DNA from: Thermococcus thermotolerans
GTDB taxonomy: Archaea > Methanobacteriota_B > Thermococci > Thermococcales > Thermococcaceae
Reading direction: 5' to 3'
DNA: 64,000 bases
Assembly (NCBI RefSeq): GCF_024707485.1
Contig: NZ_CP102602.1
Span: 620,001-684,000, forward strand
Program-made: the position numbers and the translations under genes
Part shown: positions 16,988 to 26,006 of the stretch, one piece after another
Position numbering within the stretch: the first letter of the stretch is position 1
How the letters are laid out: each line of letters begins with the position of its first letter
The notes under the pieces: generated by a model
What the model was told of the DNA's origin: nothing
The model's database searches: none
What the model saw: only the letters and a program-made list of their open reading frames with translations

Positions 16988-18883
16988 ATGCTCATACGGG
17001 GAAAGGTCGTCGGGAGCGAAATCCCGCGCTTCAAACACCGCTGGTTTGGAATCCTTGAAGTTGAGGCGGAGGAGGGAAAATACCGCCTCTACATGACCGG
17101 CACCGTAGCCCAGTGGTTCCTGACGGGCGACGAGGTGGAGATAGAGGTTCTCAACGAGCCGAGGGAGAGAAACGGGGCTAAGGTCCTTGACTTCGACGAC
17201 TACCGTCTCTGGAAGTTCTACGATGGAGATAAAATTCCGGTCTGGCCCCTCTTCGAGAAAACCGTTGAGGCGAAGCGCTACTCGCCTTTAACAGGTGAGC
17301 TGCTCTACACCTACAGACTCCGCGCGAGAGAAGCCAAATACGAGAGCGATTTTGAGGCCATAGCGGAGCTTGAGCAGTACCACTACGCGAGCCAAAAGGA
17401 GAAGGTCGCCCTGTGGCGCTGTGAGAACGGACACATCTTCGAGGCGAACACGAGGGAAGCCTGCCCCGTCTGCGGGAGCGAGGATGTGCACATCCTTGAG
17501 ATAAAGGGTTCCACGCCAGCATCGCGTTTCCTGATCCTTGAGCTCGTCGAGAGGGAGGAGTACGAGCCAAAAATCCTGAGCTACGTCCGGATTGACCCGC
17601 CCATACCCCTCATGCACCGCAGCCTGCCGAACGGCGAAGTTGAGAAAAACATCCGGGAAAAAGTCTTTCCTAAGGAGTGGTTTCATCCGGCCTTCTGGCC
17701 TGAGAGGATAATGAGAGAGCTTTACGAGGAGCTGAGGAGGAGGTACAAGAAAAGAATAGCGCGCTCCTACCTCTGGGAGGAGGCCAAGTGGAAGGCCCTG
17801 GCGGAGACCAACACCGCCGGAGCGAGGATTGCCCGCGTTGTGGTTCACCCAGACTACCGCTCCGACGGGCTGGGACAGCTGAGCGTCAAATCCGCCCTCG
17901 AATGGGTAGCCAAGCGCAGGATTCCCGAGATGAGGAAGAGGAAGCACCTCGTCGAGACCATAGCCCAGATGGCCCGCTACAACCCCTTCTTCGAGAAGGT
18001 CGGCTTCAAGTTCCTCTGGGAGACCGCCAGTGGAAGGCCCGTCCTCTTCTACCCGCTGAGCGAAGAGGCTAAGGAATACATCGAGCGCTTTTTGAAGGAA
18101 GACCCGTACGCGCCGGAGGATGGAAAGCTGTGGAAACCGAGCTACGGAAAGGTTGAGCCTCTGAGCGGGCCGATAAGGTTCATCAACGTGAGCAAGGTCT
18201 TCGAGAGCGAGCTCGACATTAAAGGATTGCCGGAGGAGATTCAGGAACTGCTGAAGGCCTTTGGTGTGAGACACCGCGTCATCCAGAGGCCCGTCCTGAG
18301 GAACCTCAACTTCGAGATAAAGCCCGGCGAACTGGTTGCTATAGTGGGTGCGAGCGGGGCAGGAAAGACCACCCTGCTGAGGCTCGTTCTCGGCTCTGCA
18401 AACGGCTGGTGGGAGGAGAGGTACAGGCCAACCACCGGCCGGATAGAAGTGCCCGGGAACGTGAAGGCCTCAGTCCTGATACCAGGTGAGTTCGAGCCGA
18501 ACTTCGGCTCCGAGAGCATACTGGAGCACGTTTACAGGAAGATCAGGGACATAAACGCCGCCGTGGAGATACTCAACAGGGCCGGCCTGAGCGATGCGGT
18601 GCTGTATAGGGCCAAGTTCTCTGAGCTGAGCACCGGACAGAAGGAGAGGGCGAAGATAGCCTCGCTTCTGGCCGAAAAGCCGAACCTCCTCCTGATGGAC
18701 GAGTTCGCGGCCCATCTCGATACGCTAACGGCCATGCGCGTTGCAAAGAAAGTTGCGGAGATAGTAAGGGAAGCGGGCATAACTGCTTTGATAATCACCC
18801 ACAGGCCGGAGGTTCTGAAGGCTTTAGATCCCGACAGGGTGCTCTTCGTTGGCTACGGGACGGCCAGAGTATCTAAACTGTAA
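16988..18883 (+). CDS. ABC-type ATPase fused to a GNAT acetyltransferase domain
   Basis: A 631-residue fusion that matches the description of COG2401. In order: an N-terminal beta domain (1-115), a zinc-ribbon-like segment WRCENGHIFEA...CPVCGSED (about 140-165), a GNAT domain with the acetyl-CoA loop VVVHPDYRSDGLGQ (about 285-300), and an ABC ATPase with Walker A GASGAGKTT (about 457-465), signature LSTGQ (about 545) and Walker B LLLMDEF. No membrane segment or permease accompanies it, so it is not a transporter. The cellular role is unknown; substrates could be protein or nucleic acid. Its start follows GGTGG. Confidence 0.88.
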   Translation: MLIRGKVVGSEIPRFKHRWFGILEVEAEEGKYRLYMTGTVAQWFLTGDEVEIEVLNEPRERNGAKVLDFDDYRLWKFYDGDKIPVWPLFEKTVEAKRYSPLTGELLYTYRLRAREAKYESDFEAIAELEQYHYASQKEKVALWRCENGHIFEANTREACPVCGSEDVHILEIKGSTPASRFLILELVEREEYEPKILSYVRIDPPIPLMHRSLPNGEVEKNIREKVFPKEWFHPAFWPERIMRELYEELRRRYKKRIARSYLWEEAKWKALAETNTAGARIARVVVHPDYRSDGLGQLSVKSALEWVAKRRIPEMRKRKHLVETIAQMARYNPFFEKVGFKFLWETASGRPVLFYPLSEEAKEYIERFLKEDPYAPEDGKLWKPSYGKVEPLSGPIRFINVSKVFESELDIKGLPEEIQELLKAFGVRHRVIQRPVLRNLNFEIKPGELVAIVGASGAGKTTLLRLVLGSANGWWEERYRPTTGRIEVPGNVKASVLIPGEFEPNFGSESILEHVYRKIRDINAAVEILNRAGLSDAVLYRAKFSELSTGQKERAKIASLLAEKPNLLLMDEFAAHLDTLTAMRVAKKVAEIVREAGITALIITHRPEVLKALDPDRVLFVGYGTARVSKL

Positions 18884-20018
18884 AGAAATCATAACTTTCT
18901 CCATTTTCATCAATGAAGACCCTCACGTGCTCAGGGGCTTTCTCCTTTATTTCCTCGACCAGCTCTGGCCGCTCGAAGTAAATTTTAAGAAGAACCTCTC
19001 CCCTGCGCCACCGGTTTTCGATTTTTTCGGAAATCTTCAGGGCCATCTCGTGCAGTCCCGAGTTGATGAGTGCTATGGCGGCGGAGTGGTACGCTTCATC
19101 GCTTCCGACTTCCTCAGCCAGTTCCAGCCCCTCGTTGTAGAGCCCTCCCCAAGTGACCCTGTAAACCAGATGTGCCAGAGCCTTCTCCCTGTATTCCGTG
19201 GGCAAACTTCGGTAAAACTCCTCTACCACTTTGAAAGAAACTTCAGAGCCTATCTCAAAGACTGCCGTGAGGAAGTGGTTTGGATTCCTGAGGGTCGAGA
19301 TTACCGTCAGCGCGCCCTCAACGTTGTCCCTGAGCAAAAGCATGGAGGTGAACCGGGAGAGTTTCTCCACTTCCCACGGGGCGTAAGCTGGTGGTAATGC
19401 GTCGATATCAACTGGGTGGGCGTCAAGGAGGAGGCGCAGTAAAGCCTTGGCCCGGCTGAGGATTTCCGGATAGTTCGAGTAGCCGAAGCGGAGGAGGGTT
19501 TCCCTCATGGCCTCCATGTCTCTAATTGCCATCGCGATAAACCCAACAGTGCCGTCGAGCCACTCCCTGACCGGAATCTCGTCATAAATCCATTGATGCG
19601 GGCCGTACCATCTCAGAGAGAGGACGCGGATTCTCTCACCGTCCGGAACGAGATGGAGGTCTATGAAGGGGTCGTAGGAGCCGAGGCCGAGCACGGGATG
19701 CTCGTCAAGGAACGGCTCGATGTTTCCCCCGACGAGGGAGCGGAGGTATGGAGAGTCATCAACCCGCCCATTTCTGAGTTCCGTTTGCTCCACTGGGCCA
19801 TTGATTTCGAGGAGGGAGAAATTGAAGGCCGCGAGCTCTTCGATGGCCCTCAGAATGGAACAGTCCGCGGAGAAGATTGAATTATCTCTGGAGATGACGA
19901 GGTAGTCGTCCTCAAGAACCGATGAGCGGTAGTATTTAACGTCTCCACTCTCCATGAGTTCCTTAAGATTTTGAAGTAGTGTCCCCCACTCAGTCCCGAA
20001 CTTCCAGTTCACTTTCAT
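18873..20018 (-). CDS. Hypothetical protein with helical repeats
   Basis: A 381-residue soluble protein. The N-terminal half (1-190) is mixed alpha/beta with no recognised motif. The C-terminal half (about 200-365) is a run of helix pairs with TPR-like spacing (EVEKLSRFTSMLLLRDN, ALTVISTLRN, EKALAHLVYRV, GLELAEEVGSDEA, ALKISEKI). It overlaps the upstream gene by 29 bases, so the two form an operon and the products may act together. Its 3' end overlaps the GNAT-ABC gene by 11 bases on the opposite strand. Confidence 0.75.
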   Translation of the reverse strand: MKVNWKFGTEWGTLLQNLKELMESGDVKYYRSSVLEDDYLVISRDNSIFSADCSILRAIEELAAFNFSLLEINGPVEQTELRNGRVDDSPYLRSLVGGNIEPFLDEHPVLGLGSYDPFIDLHLVPDGERIRVLSLRWYGPHQWIYDEIPVREWLDGTVGFIAMAIRDMEAMRETLLRFGYSNYPEILSRAKALLRLLLDAHPVDIDALPPAYAPWEVEKLSRFTSMLLLRDNVEGALTVISTLRNPNHFLTAVFEIGSEVSFKVVEEFYRSLPTEYREKALAHLVYRVTWGGLYNEGLELAEEVGSDEAYHSAAIALINSGLHEMALKISEKIENRWRRGEVLLKIYFERPELVEEIKEKAPEHVRVFIDENGESYDFFTV

Positions 20019-20616
20019 AGCCGACCACCTTGAGGAGAAGCCTGACCGGGGCAGTGTTGCGGAGGAACTCCCTCCCCAGCCCGGCGGAGGAGTACCTCTC
20101 CCAGAGCTCCCTCATCTGCCAAGGAAACGGCCCGAGGAGAAAGTCCCATATCTCCTCTCGCACCGCGCTCGCTGGAACTTCTCTCCTGTCGTCGTCCCCA
20201 AAGGCAACCAGCGAGCTGTTCCTTATCTCAAAGGCCGCCCCATCTTTAGTGCCGAACTCGTGAACGAGCTTGCCTCCCCTGACCCTACCGGAGAGCTTTA
20301 CGCCGGTTATTCTGGCAATCTCCCTTGCGTTCCTGAAACTTCCGTCAATCCACGCGAGGAGGCAGAGTAGACCCTCGACGAAGTTGAGGTAGTCGCCCCT
20401 TCCCTTCGCGACCACCCATCTTCCGAGAGAGAACTCGACCTCTGCTTTAGGCCTGGCGCATTCCCTGAGCCTGTATCCCAAACCCGGTGAGAATAGTTTT
20501 CCCACGAAATCGCTCTCGTCCCTCGACGCCTCGTCCACGAGGGCCTCAAGTGCGGCCTTCTTTATGCACTCCCGTAGGTCGTCATTATCCGGCATGGCTC
20601 TAATTTCCACGTTCAT
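19990..20616 (-). CDS. Hypothetical protein
   Basis: A 208-residue protein with no recognised domain, no signal peptide and no membrane segment. It is rich in charged residues and has a central helix (FVEGLLCLLAWIDGSF). The promoter on the minus strand is clear: TTTAAAAGGG followed by GTTGTTCCAAC, a short inverted repeat related to the elements before ribD. It is translationally coupled to the TPR-like gene downstream, so the two probably form a complex or pathway of unknown kind. Confidence 0.7.
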   Translation of the reverse strand: MNVEIRAMPDNDDLRECIKKAALEALVDEASRDESDFVGKLFSPGLGYRLRECARPKAEVEFSLGRWVVAKGRGDYLNFVEGLLCLLAWIDGSFRNAREIARITGVKLSGRVRGGKLVHEFGTKDGAAFEIRNSSLVAFGDDDRREVPASAVREEIWDFLLGPFPWQMRELWERYSSAGLGREFLRNTAPVRLLLKVVGYESELEVRD

Positions 20617-20655
20617 ACGATTTGAAGTTGGAACAACCCTTTTAAATTTTCCGGT

Positions 20656-21402
20656 TTAGATTGGAAGACCGGGAAGAGGACCGTAAATGAGCCTCAGCAG
20701 GCCCACGAGGATCGGCTGGTGGATCATGTAGATCAGGAGGGTGTGCCTTCCGGCAAAGGCAACGAAGTGAATTAGCGGACTCGATGGAAGGTCTATCTCC
20801 CTTTTTCTCCTCCCATCAGGATAGAAAACGCTCCCTGCAGTCATTCCGAGTAAGAAGACCCCGAACCACGGGAATATCGGGAAGTAATCGGGGGTAAAGT
20901 AGTTCTCCGGCATGATTCCAATGGGCAGAAGCCAGAGTCCATCGTGGAAGTTCCTGAGAACCAGATGTCCGAGGATAAAGAAGGCCGCCCAGAGCACGTT
21001 AAGGCGCCCAAACCTGTAAAAAAGCATTCCGAGGAGCGTTGCAAGGCCGAGGAAGTGGAGGATTCCAAAATGGATCGTCATGCCAAGGAAATACGTTACA
21101 GCTGTAATCAGCAGTCCAAGGCCGAAGAGCTTGAAAAAGCGCATGATGTACTTCCTATAGGGGCTGGCACTTTTTCCCAGCGTTCTGGAGTAGCTTATCC
21201 ACATTGAGAGGCCCGAGGCGAAGACGAATATAGTGGCCGTGGTGAGGGCAAAGGCGAACGAGAAAGTCCTGTGGGAGGAGTAGTTAAGGAACAGCTGTAA
21301 GTCCGTTACGAAGTTTGAGACCACCATCATAGTTATTCCGATGCCTCGGAGAAGGTCGATTTCCCAGTAGCGGCGGTTGGTGTATATCTCGGAACCGAAC
21401 AT
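20656..21402 (-). CDS. DUF1624-type integral membrane protein
   Basis: A 248-residue protein with about seven membrane segments. The N-terminus (YWEIDLLRGIGITMMVVSNFV) has the ExDxxRG pattern of DUF1624, a family related to heparan-alpha-glucosaminide N-acetyltransferases and other acyltransferase-3-like proteins, which move acyl groups onto sugars across the membrane. A late H-x-LLIYMIHQPIL segment is also typical. The substrate is not known. It is close to the CPBP-type protease gene on the same strand, 38 bases apart. Confidence 0.75.
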   Translation of the reverse strand: MFGSEIYTNRRYWEIDLLRGIGITMMVVSNFVTDLQLFLNYSSHRTFSFAFALTTATIFVFASGLSMWISYSRTLGKSASPYRKYIMRFFKLFGLGLLITAVTYFLGMTIHFGILHFLGLATLLGMLFYRFGRLNVLWAAFFILGHLVLRNFHDGLWLLPIGIMPENYFTPDYFPIFPWFGVFLLGMTAGSVFYPDGRRKREIDLPSSPLIHFVAFAGRHTLLIYMIHQPILVGLLRLIYGPLPGLPI

Positions 21403-21440
21403 AGAAGGAGTTTATGCCTTCCCCTAAATAGGCCTTTCGC

Positions 21441-22043
21441 TCAGAGGAGGACGCAGAGGATATCAAAGAGAACCGACCCGAACCAGTGGAGCAGGAAGCT
21501 TGGAAGAAAGCTCCCGCTCTTGAGGTCGATCTTGGCGAAGACTATCCCTGCCACGAAGGAGTATGGAACCTCTATTCCCGGCTTGCCGATGTGCACGAGC
21601 GCGTAGGGGATGTCCTGTGCGAGTATGCCGAGCCACTCCTTCTTCCTGGCGAGCGGAAAGAGGATAATCCCCCGGTAGAACGCCTCGTGGGAGAACATTA
21701 TCACTCCCACCGCCAGCTCCTTGAAGAAGAAGTCGCCCCAACCGGAGTACTCAAATATCGGATAGTAGTTCCTCATAGAGGGCACGGTCGTGCCGTAGAG
21801 GCTCAGGGGGATCGTCAGCAGAAACAGTACCAGCGCCCATTTATACCCTTCTTCCTTTCCAACCTTCACCCCCAGTTCAGCGGGCTTAAATCCAAGGAGT
21901 CTCACGAGGAGCAGGGGCGAGGCGAAGTAGAAGAGGATGTTATAGCCTGCCCATCGGAAAATCCCGCCGTCGCTGTAGCGGACGAGGAGGATGAACGGCA
22001 ACAGTGCAGTGTAGAGAACCCAAGGATTTCTCCGGATCCTCAT
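21441..22043 (-). CDS. CPBP-family intramembrane protease homologue
   Basis: A 200-residue protein with about five or six membrane segments. Motif one of the CPBP (CAAX protease/Abi) family is present as HEAFYRG, where most members have EExxxR, so the first glutamate is replaced by histidine. Motif two (FxxxH) fits ALVHIGKPG, and a third histidine is in FLLHWFG. These residues would sit in the membrane and coordinate zinc or catalyse cleavage of prenylated or other membrane proteins. Activity is uncertain because of the changed residue. The gene precedes the DUF1624 gene. Confidence 0.75.
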   Translation of the reverse strand: MRIRRNPWVLYTALLPFILLVRYSDGGIFRWAGYNILFYFASPLLLVRLLGFKPAELGVKVGKEEGYKWALVLFLLTIPLSLYGTTVPSMRNYYPIFEYSGWGDFFFKELAVGVIMFSHEAFYRGIILFPLARKKEWLGILAQDIPYALVHIGKPGIEVPYSFVAGIVFAKIDLKSGSFLPSFLLHWFGSVLFDILCVLL

Positions 22044-22076
22044 GAGAAAAAGTTTAGGGAGAAGGATAAAAGCTTT

Positions 22077-23114
22077 TCACTCCTCCTTGGATTCCTCACT
22101 CTTCTCCTCGGCGGCCTTGACCTTCTTCTTGCTGGTGGTCTTCTTGGTGGTCGTCCTGCGTGTCTTCCTGCCCTTGGTGCTCTTCCTCGTGGTCTTTCTC
22201 TTGGGCTTCTTCTCCTTCTTTGCCTCCTTCGGCTCTTCGGCATTTTCCTCGGGGGCTTCTTCCGGTTTCTCCTCGGCCTTCTCGGCCTCGGGCTCCTCCT
22301 TGGTCTCCTCCGCCTTCTCCTCTGCCCCTTCCTTTTCTTCACCCTTCTCAACGAGGGGCTCGCTGGTCTCTTCTTCAAGCTCGACGGCCTCTTTCTCCTC
22401 CTCAGGAGGCTTGAGGAGCTCCTCAACGCTTGGTTTGAAGGTGACCTCCTCGTAGCCTATGAACTTGAGGTCGCTCTCAAGGAGTATCTCACCGAGGACG
22501 AGGGTGTTCTTGTCGATTTCATTGAGAAGCTGGCCGAAATCAACGGTAACGTCCTTCTCACCGACCTCAATGATGACCTTCTCGGTGTCAACCATCGGCA
22601 TGCGGAGCTCTATGAGGGCCTTGACCTTCTCGATGGGGTCTTCAATCTTCTCGACGATCTCAACCTCATATACGAGGTGCTTGCCGGCGTAGGGGTGGTT
22701 GAAGTCGACCCTAACGCGACCGCCGCTGACCGTGAGAACCTTGCCCTTAAGCTTCCTTCCGCTTTCGGTCTCTATCTCGACGGGCATGCCCGGGAAGGGG
22801 TAGATGCCCTGCCTCCTGAACTGGCCGAGGGTGAAGGTCTTTATGAGCTTGGGGTCGCGCTTTCCGAAGCCCTTCTCGGGCGGGATTATTATCTCGTACC
22901 TCTCCCCAACTTCAAGCCCCTCAAGCTGCTCGTCGAGGCCCTTGAGAACGTGGCCAGCGCCAACGGCTATCGGAACCGGGCCGTAGATTCCCTTCTCAGA
23001 GTATATCCCGGCTTCCTTGGCGACATCCTCAAAGGTCGTGTCAAATATCTCACCGATCTCCTTGACCTTTCCGGTGTAGTGGAGCCTTATAACGTCTCCC
23101 TTCTGAACCTTCAT
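22077..23114 (-). CDS. Long FKBP-type peptidyl-prolyl isomerase with charged tail
   Basis: Residues 1-90 and 130-155 form the FKBP catalytic domain (RLHYTGKV, VGAGHVLKGLDEQLEGL, VDFNHPYAGKHLVYEVEI) with an inserted IF-type flap between, as in archaeal long FKBPs that act as chaperones and isomerases. A middle domain follows (about 155-240). The last 100 residues are unusual: an acidic Glu/Ala/Lys-rich repeat stretch (KAEETKEEPEAEKAEEKPEE) and then a strongly basic Lys/Arg/Thr run (KRKTTRKSTKGRKTRRTTTK) ending in acidic residues. Such histone-like tails are not usual for the family. Start at ATG 23114 after AGGAGGT. Confidence 0.9.
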   Translation of the reverse strand: MKVQKGDVIRLHYTGKVKEIGEIFDTTFEDVAKEAGIYSEKGIYGPVPIAVGAGHVLKGLDEQLEGLEVGERYEIIIPPEKGFGKRDPKLIKTFTLGQFRRQGIYPFPGMPVEIETESGRKLKGKVLTVSGGRVRVDFNHPYAGKHLVYEVEIVEKIEDPIEKVKALIELRMPMVDTEKVIIEVGEKDVTVDFGQLLNEIDKNTLVLGEILLESDLKFIGYEEVTFKPSVEELLKPPEEEKEAVELEEETSEPLVEKGEEKEGAEEKAEETKEEPEAEKAEEKPEEAPEENAEEPKEAKKEKKPKRKTTRKSTKGRKTRRTTTKKTTSKKKVKAAEEKSEESKEE

Positions 23115-23159
23115 CACCGTAACCTCCTTTCACTGCTCTAACCCCGATTGAAGGAGTCG

Positions 23160-23173
23160 GTTTTTAAGCTTTT
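23160..23173 (-). promoter_or_regulatory. Promoter of the FKBP gene
   Basis: On the minus strand AAAGCTTAAAAACC is a strong BRE/TATA match, about 50 bases before the FKBP start, giving a short leader with AGGAGGT. The divergent transporter has a weaker TTTTAAG near 23195. Confidence 0.55.
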
Positions 23174-23234
23174 GCCGGGGGTTAAATCCGAAAGGGTTTT
23201 AAGACGTTCATTTCAGGACATATTGGGAAAAGTG

Positions 23235-24443
23235 GTGACGAGTACACAGAGATGGGTAGTTCTTGTGGGAACCTTTCTGATGGGCCTCGTTGGAGGAATC
23301 TCCTACGCGTGGGGCGTCTTCGTCTATCCCATGATGAAGGCCTTTGGCTGGAGCAGGGCGGAGGCAGTTCTGCCATATACCGTGTTCATGATAGTCTTTA
23401 CACTGACGATGTTCCCTGCCGGCAGGATGCAGGACGTTAGGGGGCCCAGAAAGACCGCCATGCTTGGTTCCCTGCTCTTCGTGGTGGCGTATTCTCTCGC
23501 TTCACTCGTCGGGAGGTTCCAGACACCGGTATGGCTCGCGCTCACATACGGCCTTATAGGCGGTGTTGGCTGCGGTCTGGTTTATGCATCGACAACACCT
23601 CCCGCCAGGAAGTGGTTCCCGGACAGGCCGGCCCTGGCGATATCGATAGCCGTGATGGGGTTTGGAATAGCCGCAATGCTCTTTGCGCCCCTGAAGGCCA
23701 GGCACCTGATACCGAGCCTCGGGATACCCACTACGTTCCTTGCCCTCGGCTTTATAACCGGAGGACTTGGCCTCCTAGCGTCCTTACTGGTCAAGAATCC
23801 ACCGGAGAGCTTCCACGTGTCGGCCAGGAAAGGGAGCTCAAACACGGGGGACGACATCGGGCCAAGGAAAGCCGTCCGAACTGCCACTTTCTGGATGACG
23901 TGGCTGACCTTCGCTCTGGTCGCCGCGGGAGGGTTCATCGTGATAGGCCTTGTCCCGGTTTACGGGGAGCAGGTGCTGAACCTGAGCCCCTCGCGTGCCG
24001 CCCTGGCCATCTCGATATTCTCCTTCTTCAACGGCTTCGGAAGGCCGCTCTCAGGAATGCTCAACGACAGGTACGGTCCCCTGATGGTCATGGACGTTAC
24101 GTACCTCCTTCAGGCGGCTACACTTCTGGCCTTTCCGTTCCTGGTCACCAGCGACATCTCCCTGTACCTCGCCAGCGCTATCATAGGCTGGAGTTTTGCG
24201 GTAACGCTCGCGTCATTCCCCACCCTGACGGCTCTGGCTTTCGGCGTCAAAAACATGGGGGCCAACTACGGGCTCGTGTTTACCGCCTTCGGCCTGGCTT
24301 CCCTGTCACCAACCCTCGCATCATGGATCATGGGCGGCTCGCTTGACTATTCCCCCGCGTTCATCGGAGCGGGAATCCTCTCCGGGGCGGGAGCACTCGT
24401 CGTGATGGCTATGAAAAGGGCGGGTATCCTTCACAAACGATAA
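23235..24443 (+). CDS. MFS transporter, OxlT-like
   Basis: A 402-residue twelve-helix major facilitator. The early segment RWVVLVGTFLMGLVGGISYAWG and the loop GRMQDVRGPRKT (loop 2-3 motif) resemble the oxalate/formate antiporter group, as do PxRKWFPDRPALA-type residues. The substrate cannot be told from sequence. The upstream TTG at 23148 is in frame but unlikely; a TATA-like TTTTAAG at about 23195 sits 40 bases ahead of GTG 23235, which I take as the start. It is divergent from the FKBP gene. Confidence 0.85.
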   Translation: MTSTQRWVVLVGTFLMGLVGGISYAWGVFVYPMMKAFGWSRAEAVLPYTVFMIVFTLTMFPAGRMQDVRGPRKTAMLGSLLFVVAYSLASLVGRFQTPVWLALTYGLIGGVGCGLVYASTTPPARKWFPDRPALAISIAVMGFGIAAMLFAPLKARHLIPSLGIPTTFLALGFITGGLGLLASLLVKNPPESFHVSARKGSSNTGDDIGPRKAVRTATFWMTWLTFALVAAGGFIVIGLVPVYGEQVLNLSPSRAALAISIFSFFNGFGRPLSGMLNDRYGPLMVMDVTYLLQAATLLAFPFLVTSDISLYLASAIIGWSFAVTLASFPTLTALAFGVKNMGANYGLVFTAFGLASLSPTLASWIMGGSLDYSPAFIGAGILSGAGALVVMAMKRAGILHKR

Positions 24444-24485
24444 CCTAATAAAAGAACCTTCCAAAGTTCCCCCGGTGGTGAGAAG

Positions 24486-25916
24486 ATGGCCATAAGAGTG
24501 TACAACACCCTGACGAAACAGAAGGAGGAGTTCAGGCCCTTACGGGAAGGCGAGGTCAGGATGTACGTCTGTGGGCCGACGGTCTACGATTACACTCACC
24601 TCGGGCATGCCAGGACATACATAGCCTTCGACGTCATCCGGAGGTACCTGGAGCACCGCGGTTATACCGTCCTCATGGTGATGAACTTCACGGACATAGA
24701 CGACAAGATAATCCGGAGAGCCAACGAGACCGGCGAGGATCCGAAGGAGCTGGCTGAAAAGTTCCTGAAGTACTTCCTTGAGGACATGAAAGCTCTCAAG
24801 GTCAAGCCGGCGGACATCTATCCGCGCGTTACCGAGCACATCGAGGACATCATAGACTTCGTGAAGAAGCTGGAGGAGAAGGGCTACGCCTACGAAGGCT
24901 CTGACGGCGTTTACTTCGAGGTTCAGAGGTTCAGGGACTACGGAAAGCTCAGCGGGATAAAGCTTGAAGAGCTCAGGAAGGGCGCAAGAGTTGAACCCGG
25001 TGAGGGCAAGAAGAACCCCGAAGACTTTGCCCTCTGGAAGAAAGCCAAGCCCGGGGAGCCCAAGTGGGAAAGCCCCTGGGGCGAGGGAAGGCCCGGCTGG
25101 CACATAGAGTGCTCCACGATGAGCACCAAGTACCTCGGGGAGAGCTTCGACATCCACGGCGGCGGCAACGACCTCATCTTCCCGCACCACGAGAACGAGA
25201 TAGCCCAGACGGAAGCGTGCACCGGCCAGCAGTGGGTCAAATACTGGCTCCACACCGGGTTCCTGATGGTGAACGGGGAGAAGATGAGCAAGAGCCTCGG
25301 CAACTTCGTGACCATAAGGGAGATGCTCCAGCGCTACGACCCAGAGGTCATAAGGCTCTTTGTCCTCCAGAGGCACTACCGCTCGCCACTAGACTACACT
25401 GAGGAGGGCATGGAGCACGCCAGGAACAACCTGGAGAGGCTCTACAACACCCTTGAGAACATCCGCGTGGCAATGGAGAAGGCGGAGATCTCATTTAAGT
25501 GGGAAAGCGAGGAGTTCGAGGCCTATGAGGCTATACGGAACGCGAGGAAGAAGTTCTACGAGGCTATGGACGACGACTTCAACACGGCAGAGGCGCTCAA
25601 GGCCGTCTTCGAGGTAAGCGGCGCCGTAAACAGGTACCTCAGCAGGGTCGAAAGGCCAAAGGAGAGCATCCTCAGGAAGGCGTGGGAGTTCTTCAGAATA
25701 GTTAGCGAGGTCTTTGGAATCTTCGAGGACTACTTCAGGGAGCAGAGGGCCGGTGAGGAGGAGGCGCTCATCGAGCTCCTCATAGAGGTCCGCGCCCAGC
25801 TCAGAAAGGAGAAGAACTTCGCCCTGGCGGACAAGATAAGGGCCCAGCTCAGGGAGATGGGCATCCAGCTCGAAGACACACCGCAGGGGACGATATGGAA
25901 GAGGGTTAAGGTCTGA
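24486..25916 (+). CDS. cysS: Cysteinyl-tRNA synthetase
   Basis: Class I enzyme that charges tRNA-Cys. The 476 residues hold the HIGH-type motif in YDYTHLGHART (about 34-44), KMSKS (about 264-268), and zinc ligands near ECSTM and FPHHENEIAQ. The DALR-type anticodon-binding helices fill the C-terminus. The length is normal. RBS GGTGGTGAG is upstream. It stands alone between the transporter and a phosphoribosyltransferase gene. Confidence 0.97.
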   Translation: MAIRVYNTLTKQKEEFRPLREGEVRMYVCGPTVYDYTHLGHARTYIAFDVIRRYLEHRGYTVLMVMNFTDIDDKIIRRANETGEDPKELAEKFLKYFLEDMKALKVKPADIYPRVTEHIEDIIDFVKKLEEKGYAYEGSDGVYFEVQRFRDYGKLSGIKLEELRKGARVEPGEGKKNPEDFALWKKAKPGEPKWESPWGEGRPGWHIECSTMSTKYLGESFDIHGGGNDLIFPHHENEIAQTEACTGQQWVKYWLHTGFLMVNGEKMSKSLGNFVTIREMLQRYDPEVIRLFVLQRHYRSPLDYTEEGMEHARNNLERLYNTLENIRVAMEKAEISFKWESEEFEAYEAIRNARKKFYEAMDDDFNTAEALKAVFEVSGAVNRYLSRVERPKESILRKAWEFFRIVSEVFGIFEDYFREQRAGEEEALIELLIEVRAQLRKEKNFALADKIRAQLREMGIQLEDTPQGTIWKRVKV

Positions 25917-25943
25917 TTTCCCCACCCTCTTTTGCCATATTTA
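25917..25943 (+). terminator. T-rich end of the cysS transcript
   Basis: Pyrimidine-rich run with CTCTTTTGCC and ATATTT directly after the cysS stop, of the kind that ends transcription in Thermococcales. Confidence 0.35.
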
Positions 25944-25968
25944 CGTCAAAGCTCCGAGCGTAACGCTT

Positions 25969-25982
25969 AAATATAACCTTCC
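25969..25982 (+). promoter_or_regulatory. Promoter of the phosphoribosyltransferase gene
   Basis: GCTTAAATATAACC fits an archaeal BRE/TATA site and lies about 30 bases before the ATG at 26007, leaving a short leader. Confidence 0.5.
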
Positions 25983-26006
25983 CCTTGCTCCGTTAAGGGA
26001 AATACA

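Noticed and set aside
21486-23141. Long plus-strand frame of 551 codons
   Set aside because: It is antisense to the CPBP protease and FKBP genes, which have clear domains and starts; its leucine-rich content mirrors the Glu/Lys-rich tail.
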